Of a stretch of 64,000 bases of DNA, positions 44,128 to 53,245 are shown one piece after another. Within the stretch, counting starts at the first letter, position 1, and each line of letters begins with the position of its first letter. The stretch covers positions 2,356,001-2,420,000 of the forward strand of contig NC_017527.1 in NCBI RefSeq assembly GCF_000235565.1, in the 5' to 3' direction. Under the pieces are notes generated by a model. That model was not told the DNA's origin, searched no databases, and saw nothing but the letters and a program-made list of their open reading frames with translations. Source of the DNA: Methanothrix harundinacea 6Ac (GTDB lineage: Archaea; Halobacteriota; Methanosarcinia; Methanotrichales; Methanotrichaceae). A program made the translations under genes and the position numbers.

Positions 44128-44415
44128 ATGAACCATGCCGAGGTGAAGGTTAAGGTGGCGGAGGAGTTCGAGATATCCCTGGAATCGGTCCCGACCACGG
44201 GATACGTCTGGGAGGCGAAGTTCGACGGGGAGATGATGAGGCTGAAGGATAGGAGCTTTCTTGCGAGCCAGCCCGGGGCGATCGGCGGAGGCGGCAACGA
44301 GATATTCACCTTCGTCCCCCTCCAGACCGGCGAGACGGAGGTCGCCATGATCCGAAAACGGTCCTGGGAGAGGGAGGCGGCAGAGGAGCGGACCTACAGA
44401 ATAAAAATAATCTGA
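44128..44415 (+). CDS. Chagasin-type (I42) cysteine protease inhibitor
   Basis: The protein has 95 residues from ATG 44128, with AGGAGG upstream. Inhibitory loop motifs are visible: VPTTGYVWEA (loop 4-type NPTTGY), the Gly-rich GAIGGGGNEIFTF and KRSWEREAAEERTYRI (RPW-like). Chagasin proteins block papain-family proteases by inserting these loops in the active-site cleft. The gene starts 68 bases after the papain-like protease, so a protease-inhibitor pair is likely. It lacks a signal peptide, like the protease. Confidence 0.85.
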   Translation: MNHAEVKVKVAEEFEISLESVPTTGYVWEAKFDGEMMRLKDRSFLASQPGAIGGGGNEIFTFVPLQTGETEVAMIRKRSWEREAAEERTYRIKII

Positions 44416-44567
44416 CCCCTGAAGAGGACCGGGGGATGGTCCGAGGCTGGAGGCCTCTTCCCGAAGGCCCGATCCCCTGCCATCCCGACCCCTCCGATGA
44501 TCGTCCCCTGGCGGAGGGACCTTTTTTATTTCTTCCCGCTCCATCAGCTTATAAGATCCGGGACCCC

Positions 44568-45422
44568 TCAGACCCCGATATCAGGGTTGATCCGATGGGG
44601 ACCGGAATAGATCATCCCCGGACCTATCCCTCGACCTCCTCCGGGACGAGGGCCGACACCCTGGACCCGGAGGAGGGGATCGGACCCCTCCGGCCATGGC
44701 CCCATCCAGGACCCGGGGCGGATCGTCGGCGGAATTTCGGTGCCGTATTCATCCCGCCATGCCGCGGACCCAAGCTGATGGTGCCCCCCCATCCCCCGGC
44801 CCGCGGCGGGGCTGAGGATCACGGCGTAGCTCCCGGCGTCAGCTCCGCCGAAGATGACGAGCCTCCCGACCCGGATCTCCGACCCCTCCCGGCGGATGGT
44901 TTCGATAGAGGCCCGCCCCGCCGCCTCCAGCCCTCCCCCGGGGGCGGGGGGGATCGAACCCCACCCGCCGACGGGGACCATCAGGTCCGCCTCCAGGGTG
45001 GTATTCCCACCCTCGGCGGTGAGGTTGATGCGGTCCAGGAGGTAGGATGAGCGGCCGAGGCGGAGGTTTCCACGATAGGCGTATTCCCCCTCCGCCCCCT
45101 CGATCTCCGCCCTGATCTCCCCCAGGGTCCGGTTCTCCCCGAGGAGCCTCCGGATTCGGGAGGGGTCGACGCCCCTCACCCTCTCCACCTGGAGCCTCAG
45201 GGGCAGGACCTCCTCCTCGTCCCCCAGGGCGAACCCCGCCTCCGAGAGGACTATGGAGATCAGCCCTTTGGGACAATCCATCGGAGGGGGGAGGTCGGAG
45301 AGGATGGGGCAGGCCCCCCCAAACCCCCCGCCGCCGGGGATGGGATGGCCGGACCCCAGGGAGGCGAAGAGGATCAGGGCCACCATCCCCACCAGGAGGC
45401 CCCATGGGAACGGGTGCCTCAT
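44568..45422 (-). CDS. Exported or membrane-anchored protein of unknown function
   Basis: The protein has about 284 residues from ATG 45422, chosen because it begins a clear signal/anchor (MRHPFPWGLLVGMVALILFA). The mature part is Gly/Pro/Arg-rich with many Glu, and contains no recognised domain. Codon use and frame continuity support coding. It starts 70 bases downstream of the membrane-anchored regulator gene on the same strand and may be co-expressed with it. Confidence 0.6.
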   Translation of the reverse strand: MRHPFPWGLLVGMVALILFASLGSGHPIPGGGGFGGACPILSDLPPPMDCPKGLISIVLSEAGFALGDEEEVLPLRLQVERVRGVDPSRIRRLLGENRTLGEIRAEIEGAEGEYAYRGNLRLGRSSYLLDRINLTAEGGNTTLEADLMVPVGGWGSIPPAPGGGLEAAGRASIETIRREGSEIRVGRLVIFGGADAGSYAVILSPAAGRGMGGHHQLGSAAWRDEYGTEIPPTIRPGSWMGPWPEGSDPLLRVQGVGPRPGGGRGIGPGMIYSGPHRINPDIGV

Positions 45423-45492
45423 CCTGCGACCCCCTGGGGCACCAGCCAGAGCCTCGGGGACGGCCGCGGTACCGCCGGGATGAAGATCCGCC

Positions 45493-46494
45493 TCATCTCC
45501 CTCCACCCCAGTTGAGCCGCTCCGACAGCTCGATGACGTTCGTCCTTCCCCGTTCCTTCTTGGTCACGATATTCCGCCTCTCCAGGGAGACGATGATCCC
45601 GGTGAGGGAGGATTTGGGGATCCCCGTCTCGTACCTGATATCGGCCTGGGTCATCTTCCCCTCGTTCTTCATCAGCGCCTCCAGGACAGACCTCTCCCTA
45701 TCGGTGAGGGTATCCATCACCGCCGCCATCTCCCCCGAGATCCGAGCCCCCCCCGTGCCGGCAGGGGATGATCCGGGGTCCGGGGGCTCGGTGGGGGCTG
45801 AGACCGCCAGGGCCGCCCCGGACGCCTCCTCTGGACCGGCCCCGGCGGAGGCCTCCCCCAGCGGGAGGGGACGGGCCTTACCCCACCCCCCCAGGCTCGC
45901 GGCTCCGAGGACGGCGAGGACGACGATCACCGCCCCCGCCAGGAGGAGGCGGGGCCTGGAGGCCCCCACCGGCGGGAGGGATTCCACAGCCGCCCCCCCG
46001 CCGCCGACGGGCTGGCGGTACCTTATGGTGGCGGCGGGGCTCGATACGTCGTAGCCGTGGAACTCCACCAGGAAGGACTCGCTGGAGGAGGAGGAGACGA
46101 GGTAATCGATCCCCTCGGTGCCGGTGATGTTGGTGAGCTGGACCTTCTCCGAGAGGTAAAAGGTGACGTGATACTCGCCGTAGCTGCCAGCGGCGGATAG
46201 ACCGATCTCCCAGTCGTCCCCCCTCTTGGCGGTGAGGGAGTTGGTCACGGCGTAGAGCTGGCGGGCCTCCTCATCGTACTGGTATTCGGAACCGTTGAGG
46301 AAGGCCAGTCCGTCGATCCTCATGGCGTATCCCGTCACCAGGGCCTTGCCGGCGTCGTCGACGTAAACGTCCAGGACGAGCCCCGCCGCCTCGGAGCCCG
46401 CGGCCTCCGCCGCCCAGGAGCCAGAGCTGAGGACGGCTGCCGCGAATGCGAGGAGAAGCACAGGCCATCGGCAGAGCCCCATTATATCCGTCAT
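45493..46494 (-). CDS. Membrane-anchored wHTH regulator with extracytoplasmic domain
   Basis: The protein has 333 residues from ATG 46494 behind GAAGGATTTG. The order is a signal peptide (to about 30), an extracytoplasmic beta-domain of ~130 residues, one membrane helix (LLLAGAVIVVLAVLGAASL), a Pro/Ala-rich cytoplasmic linker and a C-terminal winged helix (TDRERSVLEALMKNEGKMTQADI and GIPKSSLTGIIVSLERRNIVTKKERG). The layout is that of a one-component sensor that binds DNA from the membrane, as in many archaeal predicted regulators. Its likely targets are the surrounding surface-protein genes. Divergent from the surface protein at 46664. Confidence 0.85.
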   Translation of the reverse strand: MTDIMGLCRWPVLLLAFAAAVLSSGSWAAEAAGSEAAGLVLDVYVDDAGKALVTGYAMRIDGLAFLNGSEYQYDEEARQLYAVTNSLTAKRGDDWEIGLSAAGSYGEYHVTFYLSEKVQLTNITGTEGIDYLVSSSSSESFLVEFHGYDVSSPAATIRYRQPVGGGGAAVESLPPVGASRPRLLLAGAVIVVLAVLGAASLGGWGKARPLPLGEASAGAGPEEASGAALAVSAPTEPPDPGSSPAGTGGARISGEMAAVMDTLTDRERSVLEALMKNEGKMTQADIRYETGIPKSSLTGIIVSLERRNIVTKKERGRTNVIELSERLNWGGGR

Positions 46495-46663
46495 CAAATC
46501 CTTCGCCAACCCCGATCCTGATCGGAATTTGGTGGCCGTATATATTTAAGATTTGGGAAGATCGAAATCGCCGCCGAAGGCCGTAACGGCGCCGGCCCCC
46601 CTCAAAAACTGACCCCGGGACGCATAATTCATAAACGATCAGGTCTAAATATGGACGTTCTAC

Positions 46664-47785
46664 ATGACGGGGATCTCTCATAGGGCCGGGGCGGGCACCA
46701 GGCACCTCCTCGGGCGGGCCTTCCTCCTCCTCCTGATCTCATCCGCCCTCGTCCTCGGGTCGGCGGGGCTGGAGGCGAACGAGTACGGCGAGATCGATGT
46801 GGTCCCAGAGGCCGAGCCCTCCGGAGAGGAGGTGACCCCCCCCGCCGCAGCCGTTGATGGGGAAGCTCCGGCCCCGGGCCCCTCCGCCCCGGAGGTGGAG
46901 CCGGGAGAAGCGGAGCCGGAGGCTTATTCCGCCTCGGAAGAGGTGGAGAAGACCGCCGAGGCGGTCGTCTACGTCTTCAACCGGGACGACGACGCCCTGA
47001 GCATATCCCTCTTCATCGACTCGGAGCTGGTGGGGACCGAGGAGGTCCCCAAGGAGAAGGAGAAGAAGTTCGGGAGCTACGAGCTGGCGGCCGGACCCCA
47101 CGACTTCAGGATCAGCTGGTGGGACGACGACACCAAGAAGACCCACCGGGAGGACCTGGCGGTGGAGGTGGAGGGGACGACGGCGGTCACCCTATACGCC
47201 GCCCAGAACAAGGGGGCGGAGAAGTTCGAGGTCAACGTGATGTTGAGGAACGACAACGACGAGGATCTGGAGGCGTACCTCTACGTCGACGGCGTATACG
47301 AGAAGCTGAAGACTGCGAAGAAGAAGAGCACCACCGACTTCGGCAAGTTCGACCTGGAGGAGGGGACCCACGTCCTGGCGGTGAGGTGGCAGGACCCGGC
47401 GACGAAGATCGAGTACGAGAAGAGGAAGACGATCCGGATCAGCGGGAAGGAGGCGATCACCTTCTACGCCCCCGCGGGGATGACCTTCGAGGAGGTGGAG
47501 GCGAAGGCCGACACCCCGAAGGCCGGCGCCTCCCCTTCTACCGCGAAGACGGTGAGGGAGACGCCCCCGGCGGCTGAGGGGGAGGGGTCCGCAACCCCCG
47601 CCGGAGCTGATCCGAAGGCGGAGGCGGCCGAATCCCGAGAGGAGAGGGGAGACGCCGGAAGGACGGAGGCGACCGGCTCCCCGGAACCCGACCGGGAGGC
47701 GGCCTCGAGCCCCGCAGGGTCGACCTTGGTCGTATCCGCCGCGGCGGCGATCCTGGCCATCTACATCCTCTTCTTCAGGCGTTGA
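46664..47785 (+). CDS. Surface protein with two tandem beta-repeats and C-terminal anchor
   Basis: The protein has 373 residues: a signal peptide (residues 10-38), an acidic Pro/Ala/Glu linker, two similar ~85-residue domains (YVFNRDDDALSISLFIDSE to VTLYAA and VMLRNDNDEDLEAYLYVDG to ITFYAP), a long Ala/Glu/Pro-rich stalk and a C-terminal membrane helix (TLVVSAAAAILAIYILFF) with final RR. The repeats look like PEGA-type or S-layer beta domains. The stop overlaps the next gene's reading frame, so it is coupled with it. Confidence 0.75.
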   Translation: MTGISHRAGAGTRHLLGRAFLLLLISSALVLGSAGLEANEYGEIDVVPEAEPSGEEVTPPAAAVDGEAPAPGPSAPEVEPGEAEPEAYSASEEVEKTAEAVVYVFNRDDDALSISLFIDSELVGTEEVPKEKEKKFGSYELAAGPHDFRISWWDDDTKKTHREDLAVEVEGTTAVTLYAAQNKGAEKFEVNVMLRNDNDEDLEAYLYVDGVYEKLKTAKKKSTTDFGKFDLEEGTHVLAVRWQDPATKIEYEKRKTIRISGKEAITFYAPAGMTFEEVEAKADTPKAGASPSTAKTVRETPPAAEGEGSATPAGADPKAEAAESREERGDAGRTEATGSPEPDREAASSPAGSTLVVSAAAAILAIYILFFRR

Positions 47786-47790
47786 TTCCG

Positions 47791-49293
47791 ATGAGAGCCC
47801 TCCTGGCATATCTTCTCCTGGCATCGATGATCGGGACGGCGGTGGAGTGGGGGGACCGGGCGGAGGGGGAGCTCCATTGGGGAGAGGCCCTCTCCATCGG
47901 AGGCTATAGCCTGGAGGTGGCGGACTTCACCCCCGAGGAGAGGACGCCGAGGATGGTGATGCTCCACCTCCGGAAGGGGGACGAGCTGATCGCCACCCGA
48001 GCCCTGGGGCCGGGGGAGAGCTTCTCCTTCGATGACGTGGTGATGGTGAGGGCCGAGGAGGTGATGATGAGAGACTACCTCCTGGACGGATCGGCGGAGC
48101 CCCGGGCCCGGGTCGCCCTCATCCTCCGGGCGGTCCCCGACCTCACCGTCCGGGTAGTACCGAAGGAGGAGGCTTACCGGGGAGGGGATCGGGCGAGGCT
48201 CGAGGTTGAGGTGGAGAACGTCGGGATGGCGGCGGCGGAGGAGGTCGAGCTGGAGGTGGCCTTCGGCCCCGGGATCCCCTCGGCGAGGCATTCGATATCC
48301 AGCCTCGCCCCGGGGGAGGTCTGGGACGAGGACCCTTCCACCCGGGAGGTCGAGCCCCTGAGGGTGAGCTTCAGAGGGCCGCCGGTGGCGGGGCCCCAGG
48401 AGCTCCGGGTCGAGGCGAGGGCCCGTTACCTCGACCCCGAGGGGGGGGTCCACGAAGCGGTGGGCGGGACGAGCCTCGAGATCTTCGGCCCCCTCCGGGT
48501 CTTCAAATACGCTGAGGAGGAGGTCCGGTTCGGCGAGGAGAGCTACGTCCACCTCTCCGTCAGCAACACCGGCCCCAGGCCCCAGGAGGTGGTCCTCACC
48601 GACTCGGTGGGCCGAGACTTCCTGACGGGGGCCACCCTGGAGTGGAGGATGACGGTCCCCCCGGGGGAGAGCGAGGGGGCGAGCTACACCGTCACCGCGA
48701 AGAGGCCGGGGGAGGGGCAGGCCCTCCCCCCGGCGGAGGCGACCTACTCCGTCGACGGGAAGGGGTACCGGGTGAGGTCGATGGCCCCCGTCGTCGACGT
48801 CGTCGGACCCCTGGTGGAGGTGGAGAAGAGGGCCTCCACCTCCAGGGTCGGGGTGGGGGAGGAGGTGACGGTGACGGTGACGGCGAAGAACGCGGGGAAC
48901 CGGAGGGCTAAGGCCTCCCTCCAGGAGACGGTCCCCCCCTGGGCGACCCTCGTCGGGGGGGAGACGGAGCTCTCCCTCCTCCTCCTGCCGGGGGAGGAGG
49001 CGGCGATCGTCTACAACCTGTCGTGCCCGGAGCCGGGGAGCTTCACCATCCCGGCCACCACCGTCTGCTACCGGGACGACCGGGGGACCGCCTGCACCCT
49101 CGAGTCCTCGCGGCTGAGGATCACCGTCGAGGAGGAGGAGGAGGCCACCGCCGAGGAGGCACCTGGGCGGGAAGAGGGGCGTGATCCCCCCTCCGCCGGG
49201 CCGCAGACCGCCCCCGGATCCGGAGGGGGGTTCCTCTGGGCCGTCCCCGCCCTGATCCTGATGATATTCATCGCCTTCGATCGATATATTTAG
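47791..49293 (+). CDS. Surface protein with CARDB/DUF11-like repeats and C-terminal anchor
   Basis: The protein has 500 residues from ATG 47791 (TTG 47782 overlaps the preceding stop). Signal peptide MRALLAYLLLASMIGTAVEW. At least three beta-sandwich repeats (VPDLTVRVVPKEEAYRGGD, LRVFKYAEEEVRFGEES, LVEVEKRASTSRVGVGEEV) resemble CARDB/DUF11 adhesion modules. An acidic linker and a C-terminal helix (WAVPALILMIFIAF) follow. It probably stands on the cell surface with its upstream partner. Confidence 0.8.
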   Translation: MRALLAYLLLASMIGTAVEWGDRAEGELHWGEALSIGGYSLEVADFTPEERTPRMVMLHLRKGDELIATRALGPGESFSFDDVVMVRAEEVMMRDYLLDGSAEPRARVALILRAVPDLTVRVVPKEEAYRGGDRARLEVEVENVGMAAAEEVELEVAFGPGIPSARHSISSLAPGEVWDEDPSTREVEPLRVSFRGPPVAGPQELRVEARARYLDPEGGVHEAVGGTSLEIFGPLRVFKYAEEEVRFGEESYVHLSVSNTGPRPQEVVLTDSVGRDFLTGATLEWRMTVPPGESEGASYTVTAKRPGEGQALPPAEATYSVDGKGYRVRSMAPVVDVVGPLVEVEKRASTSRVGVGEEVTVTVTAKNAGNRRAKASLQETVPPWATLVGGETELSLLLLPGEEAAIVYNLSCPEPGSFTIPATTVCYRDDRGTACTLESSRLRITVEEEEEATAEEAPGREEGRDPPSAGPQTAPGSGGGFLWAVPALILMIFIAFDRYI

Positions 49294-49304
49294 AGCTGAA
49301 TTGA

Positions 49305-50512
49305 ATGGACGGCTTGGTGAGGATGGGACCGGACGATCTTGGATGGGATGGGGCGTCCCCAGAACGCCCCCGGAGGCTTGCAGCCCTGGTGGGGGCAGCT
49401 CTCCTCCTCCTCCAGCCCGCCCTCGGCCAGGCCCCGGACCTCCTCTGGGAGAAGGCCTTCGGCGGCCCGGGGGAGGAGAGGGGGATCTCCCTCCAGGAGA
49501 CGGCCGACGGCGGGATCATCGTCGCGGGCTACACCACCTCCCGGGGGGGCGGCGGCCGGGACCTTTGGCTGGTGAAGACCGACTCCGAGGGGGAGCTGGA
49601 GTGGGATAGGACGATCGGCGGCCCTGGGGACGAGGAGGGGTGGGCGGTCCTGGAGGTGGAGGACGGGTACGTGGTGGCGGGGGTCTCCTCCTCCGGGGAA
49701 GGCGGCGGAAGAGACCTCCTCCTCCTCAAGACCTACTCCGACGGCTACGAGAGGTGGTCGAAGACCTTCGGGGGGGCGGGGGACGGACTGGGGGGTCGGC
49801 CCTGGTGAAGACGGAGGGGGGATACCTCGTCGCCGGGTCCACCACCTCCCGGGGCTCGGGGGGGTCCGACGGCTGGATCCTCCTCGCCGACCCCGACGGG
49901 AACCCGGATTGGGAGGTCGCCATCGGCGGGTCCAAGAACGACGGCCTCTCCTCGATCCTGGAGGTGGCGGACGGTTACGTCGCCGTCGGGACGACCGAGT
50001 CCTACGGGGGGGGAGGCAAGGACGTCTGGCTCGTCAAGACGGACCGGGAGGGGGCGAGGATCTGGGAGAAGACCTTCGGAAAGGGCGGCGACGAGAGGGG
50101 AAACTCCGTCCTGAAGGTGGCGGACGGCTACCTCATCGTCGGGACGACGGCCTCTGAGGGGTCGAGCGGGAGGGACCTCCTCCTCCTCAAGACCGACCTC
50201 CAGGGGGAGAAGGTCTGGGAGGAGACGATGGGGGGACCCGGGGAGGACGGGGGCTGGCAGGCCCTGGAGGCGGGGGGCGGCCTCGTCGTCGTCGGCTACA
50301 CCCGGGGCGCCGCCGATCAGGACGTCTGGCTCCTCTCGGTCAGCTCCGCCGGCGAGAAGGTCTGGGATGCGACCTTCGGGGGGCCGGGCTTCGACCTGGG
50401 GAGGGCCATCGTCCCGACGGGCGACGGGGCGATGGCGATGACGGGCTGGACGGAGTCCCGGGGATCGGGGGGCCAGGACCTCTGGCTCGGAAAGACCGAG
50501 GCGGTGGATTGA
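49305..50512 (+). pseudogene. Secreted beta-propeller repeat protein, broken by a one-base frameshift
   Basis: The two reading frames together encode one protein of ~402 residues. The first (49305-49808) has a signal peptide (RRLAALVGAALLLLQPALG) and repeats of ~50 residues (GGIIVAGYTTSRGGGGRDLW, LVKTDSEGELEWDRTIGGPG). The second continues the same repeats from SALVKTEGGYLVAGSTTS to the end at 50512. The shift lies in CTGGGGGGTCG near 49789-49796; one extra G restores a single frame. The whole span plus one base is a multiple of three. It could be a true mutation, a phase-variable G-run or a sequence error. The repeats suggest a six-bladed propeller. Confidence 0.8.
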
Positions 50513-51111
50513 CGGGCCGACCCCCCGGGAGGGGGAGAGGGGCGGCCCCGGGGGACGAGGTCTACGAGCCGGCTGAGGACTCCCGCCTCCTCCTCGCCGC
50601 CGCCCTGGAGGAGGTGACCCCCGAGGATCGGGTCCTGGAGATCGGGTGCGGCAGCGGCATCATATCCAGGGCCCTCCTCCCCCGGGCCCGGCGGGTCGTC
50701 GCCACCGACGTCAACCCCGCCGCCTTGGGCTCCCTCCGGGGGACGGGGGTCGATGCCGTCCGGGCCGACCTCTTCTCCGGGATCCGGCAGCGGTTCGACC
50801 TCATCCTCTTCAACCCTCCGTACCTCCCGACGGGGGAGGAGGAGGTTCTGGAGGGGTGGCTCAACTTCGCCTTCGACGGCGGAGAGACAGGGAGGGAGAC
50901 GATATGCCGGTTCCTGGAGGGGCTGAAAGACCACCTGGAGCCGGCGGGGGGGCGCGCCCTCCTCCTCCTATCGAGCCTCTGCGGCCCCGGGGAGGTGGAG
51001 GCGAAGGCGCGAGCCGAGGGGCTCGCCGTCGAGGTCGTCCTTCGCGAGAGGTACTTCTTCGAGGAGCTCCTGGTCATGAGGCTCAACCCCGCGGAATCGT
51101 TCGGAGAATAG
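50509..51111 (+). CDS. Release-factor/protein N5-glutamine methyltransferase-like (HemK2/PrmC type)
   Basis: The 200-residue SAM-dependent methylase has YEPAEDSRLLL at the N-terminus, SAM motif VLEIGCGSGIISRAL and the catalytic NPPYLP, the pattern of the short HemK2/Mtq2 group that methylates the GGQ glutamine of aRF1 in archaea and eukaryotes. Start TTG 50509 overlaps the upstream stop. There is no N-terminal PrmC domain, as expected for this group. Confidence 0.88.
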   Translation: MTGRPPGRGRGAAPGDEVYEPAEDSRLLLAAALEEVTPEDRVLEIGCGSGIISRALLPRARRVVATDVNPAALGSLRGTGVDAVRADLFSGIRQRFDLILFNPPYLPTGEEEVLEGWLNFAFDGGETGRETICRFLEGLKDHLEPAGGRALLLLSSLCGPGEVEAKARAEGLAVEVVLRERYFFEELLVMRLNPAESFGE

Positions 51112-51283
51112 GAAACGTTTAATCCAGATGGGCCGTCATCTTCATATCCGGCCATAAGTTGGGGGGGGCTCGGACCTGGCGGCGGAGGGGGGCGCGTTTT
51201 TGCTTTTTTCGAGCATAAATGTTGGAATTGAATAAACTTAAATGCGATGAACAACAACCTGTTATAGCAGAGGTGATCCCGTG

Positions 51284-51685
51284 ATGAAGATCCGAGTCGT
51301 GAGTTCTAAGAAGGAGATCGACGAGCTGAACCGAAACGAGCAGATTATACACCTGGCCTTCAGAGCCTCCAACACCGATATATTCAGGCTCCTCCAGACC
51401 TGTCCCAGACTGAAGGCGATCCAGGTTCCCTCCTCGTATTACAAGACCATGTCCCACGCCGGCCAGATGTTTCTGGAGATGCAGGGGGTCGAGATCGTCG
51501 AGGGGGACGTCTGGGGCCACCGGAAGGACATCGACGAGTACTACACCGTGGACGACAAGGTGATGGAGAGGATAACCTCCCTCCAGTCCGAAGGGGTCAA
51601 CCTCGAAGAGATCGCCGGCCGAGTCTCCCGGGAGTCGAAGCTCTCCCCCGCGATGGTCAGGTACATGATAAAGCAGGCGGCTTGA
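51284..51685 (+). CDS. DUF1699-family protein, first copy
   Basis: The protein has 133 residues from ATG 51284 (GTG 51281 in frame) behind GAGGTGAT. The family is restricted to methanogens of the Methanosarcinales and relatives; function unknown. The core HLAFRASNTDIFRLLQTCPRL, QVPSSYYKTMS and GVEIVEGDVWGHRKDIDEYY is shared with the next gene. The C-terminal ~45 residues (ITSLQSEGVNLEEIAGRVS) are helical and HTH-like. Confidence 0.88.
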   Translation: MKIRVVSSKKEIDELNRNEQIIHLAFRASNTDIFRLLQTCPRLKAIQVPSSYYKTMSHAGQMFLEMQGVEIVEGDVWGHRKDIDEYYTVDDKVMERITSLQSEGVNLEEIAGRVSRESKLSPAMVRYMIKQAA

Positions 51686-51730
51686 GGGAGCGGGTGGTTC
51701 AGAACCTCCCGCAGGGATTTTGGTGGTATC

Positions 51731-52135
51731 ATGATTAAGATCAGGATAGTGAGCTCCAAGGATGAGATAAAAGACCTCACGCGAGGCGATCATACCGTCC
51801 ACCTGGCCTACAGGGCCTCCAGCACCGACATGTTCAGGCTCCTCCAGTACAGTCCCCGCCTCCGGGCCGTCCAGGTCCCGCCATCGTACTACAGGAACAT
51901 GCCGACAACGGCCCGGGCCTTCCTGGAGACCCAGGGGGTGGAGATCATCGAGGGGGACGTCTGGGGCCACCGGAAGGACATCGACGAGTACTTCGTCATC
52001 GACGACGAGATGATAGAGAGGATAACGCGCCTCCAGTCCGACGGCCTGAAGGTAGAAGAGATCTCCTCGAGGATATCCTGGGAGTCGAAGCTCTCCCCGG
52101 CGATGGTCAACTACATCATCAAAAAGAACGCATGA
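51731..52135 (+). CDS. DUF1699-family protein, second copy
   Basis: This 134-residue protein is a tandem paralogue of the preceding gene. The central GDVWGHRKDIDEY and the C-terminal ESKLSPAMV are identical between the two, while the N-terminal third is more diverged. The spacing of 45 bases with GATTTTGGTGG before the ATG allows either co-transcription or a separate promoter. The duplicated pair suggests a heteromer or differential use; function unknown. Confidence 0.88.
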   Translation: MIKIRIVSSKDEIKDLTRGDHTVHLAYRASSTDMFRLLQYSPRLRAVQVPPSYYRNMPTTARAFLETQGVEIIEGDVWGHRKDIDEYFVIDDEMIERITRLQSDGLKVEEISSRISWESKLSPAMVNYIIKKNA

Positions 52136-52167
52136 CCGGGGCCTAGGACGGCCTTGAGATCCCGGGC

Positions 52168-53130
52168 CTACCCCTCTTTTCTATTCTCCAGCTCGCCGCC
52201 CTCGAGCGACTCCAGCATCTCCACCATCCGGTCCAGAACCTCGGCTACGCCGTCGCCGCTGAGGGTGGACATCCCCATCTCCGCCCCCTGGTAGCCGGCG
52301 AGGTCGACCTTGTTCGCCACCACCAGGACCGGGAGGCTGAGCCAGCTCTTCACGTCGGCGAGGAGGCGGAGCTGCTCCTCCAGGGAGAAGCCGCAGTACT
52401 CGCTCGGGTCGAGGATGAAGAGGACGGCGCCCCGGAGGTGCCTGAGGGCTGCCACCGCCTGAAGCTCGATCTCGTTCTTCGCCGATAAGGGACGGTCCAG
52501 GAGCCCGGGGGTGTCCACCACCTGGTACCTCTGATGGCCCCGGGTGAAGTGGCCCACCCCCACCCCCCGGGTCGTGAACGGATAGCTCGCGATCTCCGGC
52601 CGCGCCCCGCTGACGGCGGAGATGAAGCTCGACTTCCCGACGTTCGGGTATCCAGCGACGATGATGGTGGGGAGGTCCGGATCGACCGTCGGCAGAACCC
52701 TCAGCTTCTGGCGGGCGTCGTTGAGGAAGAGGAGGTCCGGGTCGATCGACTTCATCACCGAGGCCATCCTCCCGAAGGCGGCCCTCCTCACCAAGGGCTT
52801 ATCTTGTGCCCCCTTCATCCTGGTCAGGTGGTCCCGGGTTATCGACCTGATGGTGGAGCCGGCCCAGGATACCCGGGAGAGGTGGACCCTCATCTCATCC
52901 ACCCCCACGGCGGCGTCGGCGAGGTCGTGGTAGAAGGGGGGGATGTTCATGAAGGAGGGGTACTTTCGGACCAGGTTCGTCAGATTGTCGGCGAGGATGT
53001 TCCCCGCGGTCATCAGCATCGCCTCGTCCTTCTTCTTACCCGTCGCCGCCCTCTTCGACCGTCTGAAAGCCCGGTCCACCAGCTCCTGGGAGGTGGGGAC
53101 GGTTGGAAGCCTTTCGAACATAACCCCCAT
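52168..53130 (-). CDS. NOG1-family GTPase
   Basis: The protein has 320 residues from ATG 53130 (MGVMFERLP; ATG 53121 is an alternative). The ORF's 5' extension to 53265 runs across the divergent promoter and is not used. The GTPase motifs are G1 AGYPNVGKSSF, G3 DTPG and G4 NKVD. The N-terminal helical region (PSFMNIPPFYHDLADAAVGVDEM) is typical of NOG1, which acts in large-subunit ribosome assembly. Divergent from gar1. Confidence 0.93.
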   Translation of the reverse strand: MGVMFERLPTVPTSQELVDRAFRRSKRAATGKKKDEAMLMTAGNILADNLTNLVRKYPSFMNIPPFYHDLADAAVGVDEMRVHLSRVSWAGSTIRSITRDHLTRMKGAQDKPLVRRAAFGRMASVMKSIDPDLLFLNDARQKLRVLPTVDPDLPTIIVAGYPNVGKSSFISAVSGARPEIASYPFTTRGVGVGHFTRGHQRYQVVDTPGLLDRPLSAKNEIELQAVAALRHLRGAVLFILDPSEYCGFSLEEQLRLLADVKSWLSLPVLVVANKVDLAGYQGAEMGMSTLSGDGVAEVLDRMVEMLESLEGGELENRKEG

Positions 53131-53202
53131 GGACGTCCCTCGGAGGAGATAAACTTTGAGTCCCGGAGAGGTGGAGTCATCGAATAAAATGTTTGCGGAA
53201 CA

Positions 53203-53210
53203 TTTATATA
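53203..53210 (+). promoter_or_regulatory. TATA box of the gar1-tfb operon
   Basis: TTTATATA lies ~36 bases before the TTG start of gar1. The NOG1 gene is divergent, so this short spacer serves both directions. Confidence 0.6.
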
Positions 53211-53245
53211 GCTTGAGCCCGAACAAGTTGGGGTGAGGTGACCGG

